Source: Pseudomonas frederiksbergensis
GTDB taxonomy: Bacteria; Pseudomonadota; Gammaproteobacteria; Pseudomonadales; Pseudomonadaceae
Direction of reading: 5' to 3'
DNA length: 64,000 nucleotides
Assembly (NCBI RefSeq): GCF_003732275.1
Contig: NZ_MOBM01000005.1
Coordinates: 124,001-188,000, forward strand
Positions 8,151 to 17,460 of this stretch are shown here, piece after piece. The notes beneath the pieces were generated by a model. That model searched no databases. It was not told the DNA's origin and saw nothing but the letters and a program-made list of their open reading frames with translations. Within the stretch, counting starts at the first letter, position 1, and each line of letters begins with the position of its first letter. Made by a program: the position numbers and the translations under genes.

Positions 8151-9173
8151 TCATGATCGTGGATCAAAGGCATCACGCAACGCCTCGCCAATGAACACCA
8201 GTAAAGAAAGAATCAGCGCCAGGGTGAAAAACGCCGTCAGCCCTAGCCACGGTGCTTGCAGGTTCTGCTTGCCTTGACCGATCAATTCGCCCAGGGACGC
8301 ACTGCCGGCCGGCATGCCGAAACCGAGGAAGTCCAGCGCTGTGAGGGTGGAAATCGCCCCAGTCAGGATGAACGGCAGATAACTCAGGGTGGCGTTCATT
8401 GCGTTGGGCAGAATGTGCCGCACGATCACCTTGCGATCGGTCAGGCCCAGCGCACGGGCGGCTTTGACGTATTCGAGGTTGCGCCCGCGCAGGAACTCGG
8501 CGCGCACCACGTCCACCAGGGCCAGCCAGGAAAACAGCGCCATGATCCCCAGCAGCCACCAGAAATTCGGCTCGACGAAGCCCGACAGAATGATCAGCAG
8601 GTACAGCACCGGCAGCCCCGACCAGACTTCCAGCAAGCGCTGACCGATCAGGTCGACCCAACCGCCGTAATAGCCTTGCAGGGCACCGGCGGCGATGCCG
8701 ATCAGCGCGCTGATGAAGGTCAGCGCCAGTGCGAACAGAATCGACACCCGCGCCCCGAAAATCACCCGGGCCAGCACGTCGCGGGCCTGATCGTCGGTGC
8801 CCAGCCAGTTGACCTTCGACGGCGGGCTCGGCGCTGGTTGATTGAGGTCGTAATTGGGCGTGTCGTCGCTGAACGGGATCGGTGGGAACAGTATCCAGCC
8901 GCCATCCTTGTGGATCAGCTTCTGTACGTAATCGCTGCGGTAGTCGGCCTGAAACGGTAGCTGCCCGCCAAACTCCTGCTCGGTGTGGCGTTTGAACGCC
9001 GGGAAATACAGCGAGCCCTGATAGCTGACCATCAGCGGTTTGTCGTTGGCGATCAGCTCGCCGCCCAGGGTCAGCAGGAACAGGCCGACAAACAACCACA
9101 GCGACCACCAGCCCCGGCGGTTTTTCTTGAAACGTTCGAAACGGCGACGGCCCAGCGGCGAGAGCTTGAACAT
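8151..9173 (-). CDS. yejE: Microcin C/oligopeptide ABC transporter, permease
   Basis: 340-residue inner-membrane permease of the DppC/OppC type. It has a first membrane helix (WWSLWLFVGLFLLTLGG), a long periplasmic loop with the SKVNWLGTDDQARDVLARVI signature, and a C-terminal block of helices containing the ABC coupling loop (VRAEFLRGRNLEYVKAARAL). The start [10 protein letters not shown] shares one base with the yejB stop (TGATG), so translation is coupled. It pairs with YejB to form the channel. Confidence 0.92.
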   Translation of the reverse strand: MFKLSPLGRRRFERFKKNRRGWWSLWLFVGLFLLTLGGELIANDKPLMVSYQGSLYFPAFKRHTEQEFGGQLPFQADYRSDYVQKLIHKDGGWILFPPIPFSDDTPNYDLNQPAPSPPSKVNWLGTDDQARDVLARVIFGARVSILFALALTFISALIGIAAGALQGYYGGWVDLIGQRLLEVWSGLPVLYLLIILSGFVEPNFWWLLGIMALFSWLALVDVVRAEFLRGRNLEYVKAARALGLTDRKVIVRHILPNAMNATLSYLPFILTGAISTLTALDFLGFGMPAGSASLGELIGQGKQNLQAPWLGLTAFFTLALILSLLVFIGEALRDAFDPRS

Positions 9174-10234
9174 CAGGCGTTCCTCGCGGCGAAGTCGATA
9201 CGTGGGTCGACCAGGGTGTAGCAAAGGTCACCGATGATTTTTATCAGCAAGCCGAACAAGGTGAAGATGAACAGCGAACCGAATACCACCGGATAGTCCC
9301 GTGATACCGCGGCTTCGTAACTCATGCGCCCCAGGCCATCGAGGGAGAAAATCACTTCGATCAGCAGCGAACCGGCGAAAAAGACGCTGATGAAAGCCTG
9401 TGGAATTCCCGACACCACCAGCAGCATGGCGTTGCGAAACACATGGCCGTAAAGCACCCGGCGTTCGCTCAAGCCCTTGGCCCGGGCGGTGACCACGTAT
9501 TGGCGCGTGATTTCATTGAGGAAGGAGTTCTTGGTGAGAATGGTCAGGGTGGCGAAACCGCCGACTACCAGCGCCGTCACCGGCAGCACCAAGTGCCAGA
9601 AGTAGTCAGCGATTTTGCCCAGGGTCGACAGCGATTCGAAGTTGTCCGAGACCAGGCCGCGCACCGGGAACCAGTTCAGCGAAGTACCGCCGGCGAAGAC
9701 CACAATCAGGAACATCGCGAACAGGAACGCCGGCATGGCGTAACCGATGATGATCGCCGTGCTGCTCCAGATATCGAAATGGCTGCCATGGTGCACGGCC
9801 TTGCGGATGCCCAGAGGGATCGACACCAGGTAGGTGATCAACGTGGCCCAGAGTCCGAGGGAAATGGTCACCGGCATCTTTTCCAGAATCAGATCGGTGA
9901 CCGTGGCGCCGCGGAAAAAGCTCTTGCCGAAGTCGAGGCGGGCGTAGCTCTTGAGCATCAGCCACAGGCGTTCGGGTGCCGGCTTATCGAAGCCGTATTG
10001 CTTTTCGATCTCCTTGATCAACTGCGGGTCGAGCCCGCGACTTGCACGCGAACTCCCTTGCAGGGCTTCGCTGGAACCGCCGCCGACATTCGCGCCGCCG
10101 ATGCCTTGCAGGTGCGCGATGGCCTGTTCCACCGGGCCACCCGGTGCAGCCTGGACGATAACGAAATTGACCAGAAGAATGATCACCAGTGTCGGAATGA
10201 TCAGCAGCAAGCGCCGCAGTACGTAAGCCCACAT
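9173..10234 (-). CDS. yejB: Microcin C/oligopeptide ABC transporter, permease
   Basis: 353-residue DppB/OppB-type permease. It starts with a strong membrane helix ([20 protein letters not shown]) followed by the typical PGGPVEQAI stretch, and carries the cytoplasmic coupling loop ([19 protein letters not shown]) that docks on YejF. An internal Gly/Ser-rich insertion (about residues 47-65) is usual for YejB. The start ATG overlaps the yejA TGA by one base (TGATG), which fixes the start and indicates coupled translation. Confidence 0.92.
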   Translation of the reverse strand: MWAYVLRRLLLIIPTLVIILLVNFVIVQAAPGGPVEQAIAHLQGIGGANVGGGSSEALQGSSRASRGLDPQLIKEIEKQYGFDKPAPERLWLMLKSYARLDFGKSFFRGATVTDLILEKMPVTISLGLWATLITYLVSIPLGIRKAVHHGSHFDIWSSTAIIIGYAMPAFLFAMFLIVVFAGGTSLNWFPVRGLVSDNFESLSTLGKIADYFWHLVLPVTALVVGGFATLTILTKNSFLNEITRQYVVTARAKGLSERRVLYGHVFRNAMLLVVSGIPQAFISVFFAGSLLIEVIFSLDGLGRMSYEAAVSRDYPVVFGSLFIFTLFGLLIKIIGDLCYTLVDPRIDFAARNA

Positions 10235-12102
10235 CAATGCGGCCCTCCGGGTTTGCCGCGTTTGATGAGCTCGGCAGTCATCTGTTGGTTGGTCAAGGGA
10301 GTGGAGCTCACTTCCCACCAACTCTCGATGGCTTCGTCATTGCTCGCCTGTACAGAGGGAATGCCGAAACGGTTCCACCACACGGTCGAGCTGCCTGGCG
10401 GGTAATAATTGGGAATCCAATAGAAGTTCCATTGCAGGACACGGTCCAGGGCATGGGCGTAGCGCAGCATGTCAGCCTGGGTTGTGGCGCGAACCAGGCC
10501 GTTGACCAGCGCATCGACCGCGGGGTTCTTCAGCACCATGTAGTTGTTGGAACCGGGATCGTTGGCCGCTACCGAGCCAAAATAGTTGTACAACTCGTTG
10601 CCCGGCGAAGTAGTGACCGGGTAGCCGGTGACGATCATGTCGTAGTCCCGGGACATCAGACGGTTTATGTACTGGGACGCGTCGATGCGGCGAATATTCA
10701 GGTCGATGCCGATTTGTTTCAGGGTGCGCTTATAAGGCAGCAGCAGTCGGTCCATGCCGTTCTGGCTGACCAGGAAAGTGAAGCTCAGCGGTTGACCTTC
10801 AGCGTTGACCAGTTGATCGCCATCGGGTTTCCAGCCCGCCTGTTCGAGCAAGTCCAGGGCTTGCAACTGTTTGTCGCGAATCACGCCGCTGCCGTCGGTT
10901 TTCGGTGCTTCGAAGACCTGGGTGAAGACTTCGTCGGGGATTTGCCCGCGCAGCGGTTCGAGAATCGCCCGCTCACCTGCGTCGGGCAGTTGCCGGGCTG
11001 CAAGGTCGGTATTGGAAAAGTAGCTCTGCTGGCGGATGTAGAGGTCGCGCATCATTTGCCGGTTGCTCCACTCGAAATCCCAGAGCATGGCCAGGGCCTG
11101 GCGCACGCGGCGGTCCTGAAACATCGGGTTTTGCAGGTTGAACACAAAGCCTTGGGACGGTTGTGGTGCCTGTGTTGCCAGGTGGGCTTTTTGCAGGCGG
11201 CCGTCGCTCAGGGCTGGACTCTCGTAGAGGATGGAGTAGGCGGTGGCGGAGAATTCGCGGTTGTAGTCATAGGCACCGCCGCGCAGGACCTGACGGGCGA
11301 CGTCGGTGTCGCCGAAGTACTCGATGCTGAAATGATCGAAGTTGTAGAGGCCGCGGCTGACCGGTAAATCCTTGCCCCACCAGTCGGCGTTACGCTCGAA
11401 GGTGATGCTGCGCCCGGAGTCGACCTTGCTCACGCGATACGGCCCGCTGCCCAGCGGCGGCTCGTAACCACCGCCGTTGGCAAAGTCGCGGGTTTTCCAC
11501 CAGTGCTCGGGAAATACCGGCAAGGTCGCGAGGTCCAGGGGCAGGGTACGGTTTTCGTTGCTCTTGAAGTCGAACCGAACGGTGAGTGGTGACTCCACTT
11601 CGACGCCTTTGACGTCGGCGAATTGGGTGCGATAGCGCAGGCTGCCTTGGGTCATCAGCAGGTCGAAGGTATAGCGCACGTCTTCGGCGATGATCGGCTT
11701 GCCGTCGGCGAAACGGGCCTTCGGATTCAGGTAGAAACGCAGCGACAGTCCGTCGTCGGAACGCTCCATCTGTTGGGCCACCAGGCCATAAACGGTATAG
11801 GGCTCGTCCAGCGAGCGCTGGGCCAGGGGCGAGTAGATCAAGCCGTCGATCTGCGTGACACCCGTGCCCTTGTCGATGTACGGCAGGATATGGTCGAAAT
11901 GGCCGATTTCCATCGCCGAGCGACGCATCGTGCCGCCCTTGGGCGCTTGCGGGTTGGTGTAGGCGAAATGGCTGAAGCCAGCAGGATACTTCGCCGGTTC
12001 ACCGTACACGGTCAACGCATGTTGCGGTGCGGCGTTCACACCGGTGGCGCCCAATAACAGGGCCACGGCAGTGAACAACAAAGTGGGGAAAACCAGTCGC
12101 AT
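10234..12102 (-). CDS. yejA: Microcin C/oligopeptide ABC transporter, binding protein
   Basis: 622-residue extracytoplasmic solute-binding protein, family 5, with an N-terminal signal peptide ([19 protein letters not shown], cleaved near VNAAPQ). The SBP_bac_5 features are visible, including [20 protein letters not shown] and the long C-terminal lobe ending in [20 protein letters not shown]. It delivers peptides to YejBE. First gene of the operon; the start at 12102 is chosen because the signal peptide begins there, the 29 upstream codons being promoter region. Confidence 0.92.
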   Translation of the reverse strand: MRLVFPTLLFTAVALLLGATGVNAAPQHALTVYGEPAKYPAGFSHFAYTNPQAPKGGTMRRSAMEIGHFDHILPYIDKGTGVTQIDGLIYSPLAQRSLDEPYTVYGLVAQQMERSDDGLSLRFYLNPKARFADGKPIIAEDVRYTFDLLMTQGSLRYRTQFADVKGVEVESPLTVRFDFKSNENRTLPLDLATLPVFPEHWWKTRDFANGGGYEPPLGSGPYRVSKVDSGRSITFERNADWWGKDLPVSRGLYNFDHFSIEYFGDTDVARQVLRGGAYDYNREFSATAYSILYESPALSDGRLQKAHLATQAPQPSQGFVFNLQNPMFQDRRVRQALAMLWDFEWSNRQMMRDLYIRQQSYFSNTDLAARQLPDAGERAILEPLRGQIPDEVFTQVFEAPKTDGSGVIRDKQLQALDLLEQAGWKPDGDQLVNAEGQPLSFTFLVSQNGMDRLLLPYKRTLKQIGIDLNIRRIDASQYINRLMSRDYDMIVTGYPVTTSPGNELYNYFGSVAANDPGSNNYMVLKNPAVDALVNGLVRATTQADMLRYAHALDRVLQWNFYWIPNYYPPGSSTVWWNRFGIPSVQASNDEAIESWWEVSSTPLTNQQMTAELIKRGKPGGPH

Positions 12103-12189
12103 TGTCAGCCTTAGAGCCGGGTGGTCGATAACCACAATTTGTACGCTAGCGGCGCGTCCCTCGCCAGCCGTATCACGTAACGAAAACAC

Positions 12190-12215
12190 AACGGCCCACC
12201 AAAAGGCGGGCCGTT
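12190..12215 (-). terminator. Intrinsic terminator between ppiC and yejA
   Basis: Eleven-base stem (AACGGCCCGCC with GGTGGGCCGTT, one G-T pair) and a TTTT loop, followed on the minus strand by GTGTTTTCGTT. It lies 22 bases beyond the ppiC stop and separates ppiC from the yej operon. Confidence 0.65.
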
Positions 12216-12237
12216 ATGTAACAAACTCAAGGGTTGA

Positions 12238-12519
12238 TCAGTCCTGACGGCTGGTCACTTCCAGCAGGTGGTAACCGAACTGGGTCTTGACCGGGCCTTG
12301 CACCACGTTGATCGGCGCGCTGAAGACCACGGTGTCGAATTCCTTGACCATCTGGCCTGGACCGAACGAACCCAGGTCACCGCCCTGGCGGCTGGACGGG
12401 CAGCTGGAGTTGGCTTTAGCGACTTCGGCGAAGTCAGCACCGGCCTCGATCTGGGCTTTGAGTTCGTTGCACTTTTCTTCGCTGGAAACCAGGATGTGAC
12501 GGGCAGTGGCTTTGGCCAT
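12238..12519 (-). CDS. ppiC: Parvulin-type peptidyl-prolyl cis-trans isomerase
   Basis: 93 residues, a single stand-alone parvulin domain like E. coli PpiC. It opens with MAKATARHILV and contains SRQGGDLGSFGPGQMVKEFD and the C-terminal PVKTQFGYHLLEV, both hallmarks of the fold. No signal peptide, so it works on prolyl bonds in the cytoplasm. The start MAKATARH is used; five upstream codons are in frame but not part of the family. Single gene followed by an intrinsic terminator. Confidence 0.93.
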   Translation of the reverse strand: MAKATARHILVSSEEKCNELKAQIEAGADFAEVAKANSSCPSSRQGGDLGSFGPGQMVKEFDTVVFSAPINVVQGPVKTQFGYHLLEVTSRQD

Positions 12520-12653
12520 GGGAAAATACTCCATTCAATGTTCAATAAAGTGCGGAGCCTACCGGATTCAGTGGGCTATTTCTCTCTCAAAGTTCCGTGA
12601 ATATCAATTCCGTGGATATCAGTTCCGTCTATCGCGGGGCATCAAGGCATTGC

Positions 12654-13535
12654 TTAAAGGCCGGCATTTCTCAGGCGTTCGGCATGCTGTACGTACAGGG
12701 CGATCGGGTCGATGCCCTTGCGGACCTGACCGGTTGTCTGACCGAGGCTGTCCAGATGATCCAGCGGATAGTCCGAACCGATCACTTTCCCCAAATGGGC
12801 GCTGAATCGGCCGACCATGCCGTCATTCTGTTCGGCTTCGGTGGTGAAATAGTGGGAGAAGGCCCGCAGGAACCCGTGCAGCGGATTGAGTGCATGGAGC
12901 CCCTCATCGAGAATGTTTCCCTGCAGGATGCCGCTCCAGGAATAGTAGCGCACGCCGTTCACCAATTCGCGGCCCTTGCCGCCCCAGGCTTTTGGTAACC
13001 CTTGAGGGTACTTGTCGTTGAATGCGCCGACGCCTTCGGTGGTCAGTGCATTGAGCGCGGCGATGGCGTTCTGCGGCAGGTGCCGGTTGCCACTGAGCAA
13101 CGACAGGAAATCGGCGAACAGGGTAGCCACCGCTCCGGCGACCTGTTCCGGCAGGCGCCCGGGCGTCAGCGCCTTGCGCAGGAAGTCGGCCAGTTCCGAG
13201 CCATGGTTCGGTCCGCTGACCGATGTCACCGAAGCGACCGCCTCCGGCGCCAGCGCCCCCGCATACCGTGTAGCCAGTGCCCCCTGACTGTGACCGATCA
13301 GGTTGACTTTGCTTGCACCGGTTCCTTGCAATACCCGGTCGATCTGCGCCAACAGTTGTTCGCCGCGGGTTTCATTACTGTGGGTGGCTGACAGGTGTGG
13401 GATGAAAACTCTCGCGCCGGCGTTTCTCAGGGCCAGTTTGACGTCGTGGAACAGTTCCAGGTTGCCGATGCGGTCGAAGCCGAAGAGCCCGTGGACCAGC
13501 AGGATCGGGTACTGAGTGGTTGCATTCCGTAGCAT
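12654..13535 (-). CDS. Triacylglycerol lipase, family I.1 (P. fragi type)
   Basis: 293-residue alpha/beta hydrolase that closely follows the P. fragi lipase: oxyanion segment YPILLVHGLFGFDR near the N-terminus, nucleophile Ser83 in GHSQG, Asp238 (QNDGMVGRFS) and His260 (YPLDHLDS), the same triad numbering as I recall for that enzyme. No signal peptide is visible, which is also the case in the P. fragi protein. Start at 13535 because AAGGA lies six bases upstream; an ATG two codons earlier touches that site. No lipase foldase gene is in the neighbourhood. Confidence 0.9.
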   Translation of the reverse strand: MLRNATTQYPILLVHGLFGFDRIGNLELFHDVKLALRNAGARVFIPHLSATHSNETRGEQLLAQIDRVLQGTGASKVNLIGHSQGALATRYAGALAPEAVASVTSVSGPNHGSELADFLRKALTPGRLPEQVAGAVATLFADFLSLLSGNRHLPQNAIAALNALTTEGVGAFNDKYPQGLPKAWGGKGRELVNGVRYYSWSGILQGNILDEGLHALNPLHGFLRAFSHYFTTEAEQNDGMVGRFSAHLGKVIGSDYPLDHLDSLGQTTGQVRKGIDPIALYVQHAERLRNAGL

Positions 13536-13873
13536 ATACATTCCTTTTTCGCAGTAAGTCAGGTGTGTGCTCAAGGGGGCACTCTAAAGCACGCCACCCG
13601 CACGGCGATGTATGAAAAAGCCGCTGTAACCTGATGAAAAACGGAATAGAAATGGTACGAAAATTCGGATGAGCATGAGGTCTTGGTCGAAATATCCGGA
13701 CATCTTTTTAACGATGACTGCACGTTTCTTCACAATGACCTACCTCTGAAACGTCCTTTTATCGTGCAAGCCGACGCGATTGTCCGGCAGCGCGAATCAG
13801 TACCGTGGGTTTCAATAGGCTTCGTTCGATGTCGACCTCAAGTCGGCATTTATTCCAAGGACTGGAGCGTTGA
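13536..13873. other. Divergent intergenic region between lipase and the three-module gene
   Basis: 338 bases holding the promoters of both flanking genes. A short open frame (13683-13877, 64 codons) ends just inside the next start, but it has no family resemblance and no clear ribosome site, so I do not call it. No REP element seen. Confidence 0.5.
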
Positions 13874-14926
13874 ATGACTACTTATGAAGCAGGTAACTTG
13901 AATGTTGTAGAGCAATGCCTGGTGGCACCACAGCTGGATCAGGCGGATAACGCCACGCTCGATCCGTCCGACAATAAGGCCATTATCACCGTCGTGCCTT
14001 ATCCGGACATGGCTTGCGGAGACAAACTGGTCATGTTCTGGTCAGGCATCGATGCAGAGGGTATTGCGTATCGGTATGAGGTATCGCGTTTTGTCAGCGA
14101 AGCTCAGGTGGGCAGGGCGATTGTCTTTAGCGTCTCGGCTATGCACATCGCCGCACTGGACGGCGGGTCACTCGAGGTTTATTACACCCTCTACACTGCG
14201 CGTCTTCGTGAACCTGTGGAGTCTGGGCGTTTATACCTGAGCGTCGGTGATGCCCGGCCAGATTTGCTGCCTGTGATTATGAACGATGCGGTGGGCGGCA
14301 CGCTCGATCCGGACAGAGTCGCGCAGGGCGCGCGCGTAACGATCAGGCCGTATGCCCGGATGGCAGCTGGAGATCGGGTCTTGCTGTCCTGGGCAGGTGT
14401 TACGCCACAAGCGAGTTTCAACGACACATTGAAAATCGAATCCTTTGCAATGGGCGGCGAACTGTCGTTTTGGGTAAGTCCCGACTGTATCGCACCCAAT
14501 CTCGGGACAGCCGTCACGATCAGCTATTGCGTCGAGCAGAAGGGCCAGGCGTCACGCTTCTCGGAGCCTGTACAGCTGGTGATCGGCCCGCTGGAACGAG
14601 GACCGCTTTTGCCACCTGCCGTGCTGGAAGCCGATGAGGGTTGGCTGGATCTGCAAGATGCGATCGATGGTGTCACCGTCGTGATCGACAATGCTCAGGC
14701 CGAAGAGGGGGAACTGGTCTATCTGAAATGTGACGGGGAGCATTTCAGTCATCGCGATGATCGTGAAGTTTCCAGGGAAATGGCCGGTCAACCGCTGGTA
14801 TTTATCGTTCCCTACAGGTTTTGGCGCGAGCATCAGGACTTGACGGTCCGAGTAGCCTATTCGGTCGAGCGTCTTGACGAGGTGAGCCAGCAGTCCGAAG
14901 CCACGTTGGTGCAAGTGCACTCGTAA
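13874..14926 (+). CDS. Protein of unknown function with three repeated beta-type modules
   Basis: 350 residues, no signal peptide or membrane helix. The chain is three related modules of about 110 residues (about 18-125, 128-240, 243-350). Modules 1 and 2 share the pattern LDP...A.(I/V)T(I/V).PY..MA.GD.(L/V)...W.G, then a segment near VFSVS/SFWVS and a strand YY/SYC...(R)EPV.S.....VG; module 3 is more diverged (IDNAQAEEGELVYLKCDG). Similar Ig-like repeats occur in hypothetical proteins of fluorescent pseudomonads. GGAG six bases before ATG supports the start. Function unknown. Confidence 0.75.
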   Translation: MTTYEAGNLNVVEQCLVAPQLDQADNATLDPSDNKAIITVVPYPDMACGDKLVMFWSGIDAEGIAYRYEVSRFVSEAQVGRAIVFSVSAMHIAALDGGSLEVYYTLYTARLREPVESGRLYLSVGDARPDLLPVIMNDAVGGTLDPDRVAQGARVTIRPYARMAAGDRVLLSWAGVTPQASFNDTLKIESFAMGGELSFWVSPDCIAPNLGTAVTISYCVEQKGQASRFSEPVQLVIGPLERGPLLPPAVLEADEGWLDLQDAIDGVTVVIDNAQAEEGELVYLKCDGEHFSHRDDREVSREMAGQPLVFIVPYRFWREHQDLTVRVAYSVERLDEVSQQSEATLVQVHS

Positions 14927-14942
14927 TCTGTTTCAACGTAGT

Positions 14943-14978
14943 CCGCCTTCCGGTATTCGATTGAAAACCGGAAGGCGG
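14943..14978. terminator. Hairpin between convergent genes
   Basis: Perfect 12-base stem CCGCCTTCCGGT/ACCGGAAGGCGG with a 12-base loop, placed between two convergent stops (14926 and 14995). It probably ends both transcripts, though neither side has a long T-run. Confidence 0.6.
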
Positions 14979-14994
14979 GCATGGGTCACTTTGA

Positions 14995-16074
14995 CTATTG
15001 AGTATGACGCTGCGTACGAAGTCGCTCGGCTGCCTGCAGCAACAATTGTTCCGTCCCGGTCCAGCCAAGGCAGCCGTCCGTTACCGACATACCGTAACGT
15101 AGCGACGGGCTCAATGGCTGGCAGCCTTCGAACAGATGGCTCTCAATCATCATGCCGACCAGCGAGCGATCACCTTGCAGGCGCTGTTCAAGCACGTCGT
15201 TGAACACGGCTGGCTGACGCAATGGATCTTTACCGCTATTAGCGTGACTGCAGTCAACCATGATCCGCGCCGGGATCTTGAGTCTGGTCAAATCGCTGTG
15301 TACTTGGGCGATGCTGTCGCGGTCGTAATTCGGCCCGCGATGGCCACCACGCAGCACCAGATGAGTGTCGGGGTTGCCCGGCGTCTGAATGATTGCAGGG
15401 TGCCCTTGGCTATCGACGCCGAAATGGCGATGCGGATGAGCGGCCGAGCGCATGGCGTCGCTGGCGACAGTCACACCGCCATCGGTACCGTTCTTGAACC
15501 CTACCGGCATGCTCAGGCCGCTGGCCATTTCCCTGTGGATCTGTGATTCGGTGGTACGGGCGCCAATCGCGACCCAGCTCAGCAGGTCGTCGAAGTAACC
15601 GGCGGCCATCGGTTGCAGCAGTTCGGTGGCAACGGGCAAGCCCAGTTGGAGCATTTCGCGCATCAATTCGCGGGACAGGGTCAAACCCCCCGCCATGTCG
15701 TCGCTGCCATCCAGATGCGGGTCGTAGGCCAGGCCTTTCCAGCCGATCGTGGTGCGGGGTTTTTCGACGTAGGCGCGCATCACTAGCAGCATTTCATCGC
15801 TGACTTCGGCGGCCAGCCGGGCCAGGTTGGCGGCGTATTCGAGGGCTGAACGGGGATCGTGAATCGAGCAGGGGCCGACGATGACCAGCAGACGGGAGTC
15901 TTCACCGTTGAGGATCGCGCGAACTGCCTGACGGTGGTCGGCGACTTGCCGGGTCAGGGCATTGCTGAGGGGTAATTGCTGTTTGAGCTGCAATGAGCTG
16001 GGCAGACGCAAGGTCAGCGCTTCATTGGCAGGGCTCAGGGTGGACAGCGGCAGAGCAGAGACGGACGAGTTCAT
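14995..16074 (-). CDS. 3-deoxy-7-phosphoheptulonate (DAHP) synthase, type I
   Basis: 359 residues, a class I DAHP synthase (EC 2.5.1.54) condensing phosphoenolpyruvate and erythrose 4-phosphate, the entry step of the shikimate pathway. Family motifs: LLVIVGPCSIHD, MRAYVEKPRTTIGWKGL, IGARTTESQ.HREMASG, VGFKNGTDG and MVDCSHANS, covering the PEP and metal sites. It is preceded by a leader of more than 460 bases with two aromatic-rich leader peptides and an intrinsic terminator (see below), so transcription is probably attenuated by aromatic amino acid supply. AGGAA eight bases upstream supports the start. The allosteric class (Phe, Tyr or Trp) cannot be told safely from sequence alone. Confidence 0.93.
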   Translation of the reverse strand: MNSSVSALPLSTLSPANEALTLRLPSSLQLKQQLPLSNALTRQVADHRQAVRAILNGEDSRLLVIVGPCSIHDPRSALEYAANLARLAAEVSDEMLLVMRAYVEKPRTTIGWKGLAYDPHLDGSDDMAGGLTLSRELMREMLQLGLPVATELLQPMAAGYFDDLLSWVAIGARTTESQIHREMASGLSMPVGFKNGTDGGVTVASDAMRSAAHPHRHFGVDSQGHPAIIQTPGNPDTHLVLRGGHRGPNYDRDSIAQVHSDLTRLKIPARIMVDCSHANSGKDPLRQPAVFNDVLEQRLQGDRSLVGMMIESHLFEGCQPLSPSLRYGMSVTDGCLGWTGTEQLLLQAAERLRTQRHTQ

Positions 16075-16096
16075 ATTCGGGCTTCCTGGGCTGGCG

Positions 16097-16112
16097 GCGG
16101 GTTCGTTCCCGC
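16097..16112 (-). promoter_or_regulatory. Short hairpin upstream of the DAHP synthase start
   Basis: GCGGG-N6-CCCGC stem in the 48-base gap between the second leader peptide stop and the synthase ATG, just ahead of the Shine-Dalgarno AGGAA. It could modulate initiation but may be incidental. Confidence 0.35.
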
Positions 16113-16122
16113 GCGCTCGGCC

Positions 16123-16275
16123 CTACTGGGGTGTTCGACAATTGGCCGGATTGGCTGCGTGTGTGTGCTTGCCACCTGTGGGTGACCGATCGGAGGCGGC
16201 AGGCTGTCCCGAGCGGAGGCTGGTAAATCGCCAGGCGGTAAAACTGTCGTAACGGTAGTAAGTGGCGTAGTTCAT
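16123..16275 (-). CDS. Second leader peptide, Tyr-rich (50 aa)
   Basis: A 50-codon frame with a good ribosome site (TGAGGATT before ATG) begins MNYATYYRYDSFTAWRF, with seven aromatic residues (four Tyr, two Phe, one Trp) in the first 17. It then becomes nondescript and ends TAG 48 bases before the DAHP synthase ATG. It lies after the attenuator hairpin, so it could add translational control or coupling. I know of no protein family it belongs to; the aromatic cluster and its position suggest ribosome stalling when charged Tyr-tRNA is scarce. This is inference. Confidence 0.6.
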   Translation of the reverse strand: MNYATYYRYDSFTAWRFTSLRSGQPAASDRSPTGGKHTHAANPANCRTPQ

Positions 16276-16324
16276 GTCGTGAATCCTCAAATTGTCTGGT
16301 TGACGCTAAAAATGTTCAGGGCTG

Positions 16325-16361
16325 AAAAAACAAAACCCCCGGTCGGGGAGCCGACCGGGGG
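16325..16361 (-). terminator. Attenuator terminator in the DAHP synthase leader
   Basis: Perfect 11-base stem CCCCCGGTCGG/CCGACCGGGGG with a four-base loop, followed on the minus strand by TTTTGTTTTTT. It begins 50 bases after the stop of the first leader peptide and stands 250 bases before the synthase, the layout of a classical amino acid attenuator. I could not identify the competing antiterminator with confidence. Confidence 0.85.
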
Positions 16362-16410
16362 TTGAGAATTCTCTGGTGGCGACCCGTTTAAAGTGGGCGC
16401 CGTGTGGGTA

Positions 16411-16539
16411 TCAGGCGCGCCAGTGGCTAAACCAATACCCAAAATAAAAGCTGACCGAAGCACAAACGTCATTCGCCCGGGCAGCCGCAACCGGGCGCGG
16501 GGCGCTGGCGGTACGAAGCTGTGAGAGGGCGTTGAGCAT
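16411..16539 (-). CDS. First leader peptide, aromatic-rich (42 aa)
   Basis: A 42-codon frame starting 16539 (GGAGACAAACC before ATG) and ending TGA at 16411. Residues 31-40 are FYFGYWFSHW: seven of ten are Phe, Tyr or Trp, placed just before the stop and upstream of a strong terminator. This is the hallmark of an attenuation leader for an aromatic biosynthesis gene, here DAHP synthase. Stalling at scarce Phe/Tyr/Trp-tRNA would let polymerase pass the terminator. Too short for most gene callers. Confidence 0.8.
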   Translation of the reverse strand: MLNALSQLRTASAPRPVAAARANDVCASVSFYFGYWFSHWRA

Positions 16540-16701
16540 GGTTTGTCTCCGATGAATGCGCCGAGCTTACTAGAGGCCGGCACGCAGATTCAATCAGAAA
16601 ATGCTATCGATGATCATGGGCTTTTCTATCGCTTGAGTACGTCGGGGGTTGTGACACACTTTGCGCTGCGCCCAACTACCACAACGTCACAAGGATGAAC
16701 C

Positions 16702-17460
16702 ATGACGACACTGACCATTGCCGCCGCTCAATCGATCTCCATCGCTGGTGATCTTGCCGCCAACATGGCCTGGCATCGGCGCTTCATGCAGGTTGCTGCG
16801 GAACAGGGCGTGCAATTGCTGGTGTTTCCGGAACTGTCGCTGACCGGGTACGAGCGCGGCCTGGCAGCGGAACTGGCCATAAGGCCAGACGCCGGGGTGC
16901 TGCAACCGCTGCGCGACTTCGCGAGGGAAGTCGGTGTGACCAGCGTCGTTGGGATGCCGATTCGTCTGTCGGACGATTCGCCGGTATTGATCGGTGCTCT
17001 GGTATTGGGCGCCGATGGTTCGCTTGGTGTTTACAGCAAGCAGCATCTGCACCCGGGCGAGGAAGTGGCATTTGCCCCGGGAACGGGCGGTTCGACATTG
17101 AAGATCGGTAGCGACACCGTCGCGCTAGCGGTATGCGCCGATTTTTCTCACGCCAGTCACGCGGCAGCCGCGGCACGGCAGGGCGCTGATCTTTACGCTG
17201 CGGGCGTGTTGATCACAGAAAACGGCTACGCTCCAGATACCGCACTATTGCAGGGCTATGCTTGTACCCACTCGATGGCGGTACTGATGGCCAACCATGG
17301 TGGCGCAACGGGTGGCTGGGAGTCGGCAGGGCGCAGTGCAATCTGGGCGGCTGACGGGACGTTGATTGTGGCGGTGCCGGGTACGGGGAACCTTATGGTC
17401 GTTGCTCGTCGCAATGCTGATGGCTGGAAAGGGCAAATCGTCGCTGTGGCGGAGGCTTGA
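16702..17460 (+). CDS. Carbon-nitrogen hydrolase (nitrilase superfamily)
   Basis: 252 residues with the nitrilase-superfamily triad: Glu44 in FPELSLTGY, Lys113 in YSKQHLHPGE and Cys145 in LAVCADFSH. Members hydrolyse amide or nitrile C-N bonds; the size and lack of extra domains fit a small omega-amidase or carbamoylase-like enzyme, but the substrate cannot be told. The gene is immediately followed, without a gap, by a GNAT acetyltransferase gene. Transcribed divergently from the DAHP synthase leader. Confidence 0.85.
   Translation: MTTLTIAAAQSISIAGDLAANMAWHRRFMQVAAEQGVQLLVFPELSLTGYERGLAAELAIRPDAGVLQPLRDFAREVGVTSVVGMPIRLSDDSPVLIGALVLGADGSLGVYSKQHLHPGEEVAFAPGTGGSTLKIGSDTVALAVCADFSHASHAAAAARQGADLYAAGVLITENGYAPDTALLQGYACTHSMAVLMANHGGATGGWESAGRSAIWAADGTLIVAVPGTGNLMVVARRNADGWKGQIVAVAEA

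Noticed and set aside
10237..11367. Open frame of 376 codons on the plus strand
   Set aside because: Antisense to yejA, which has signal peptide, family features and operon context.
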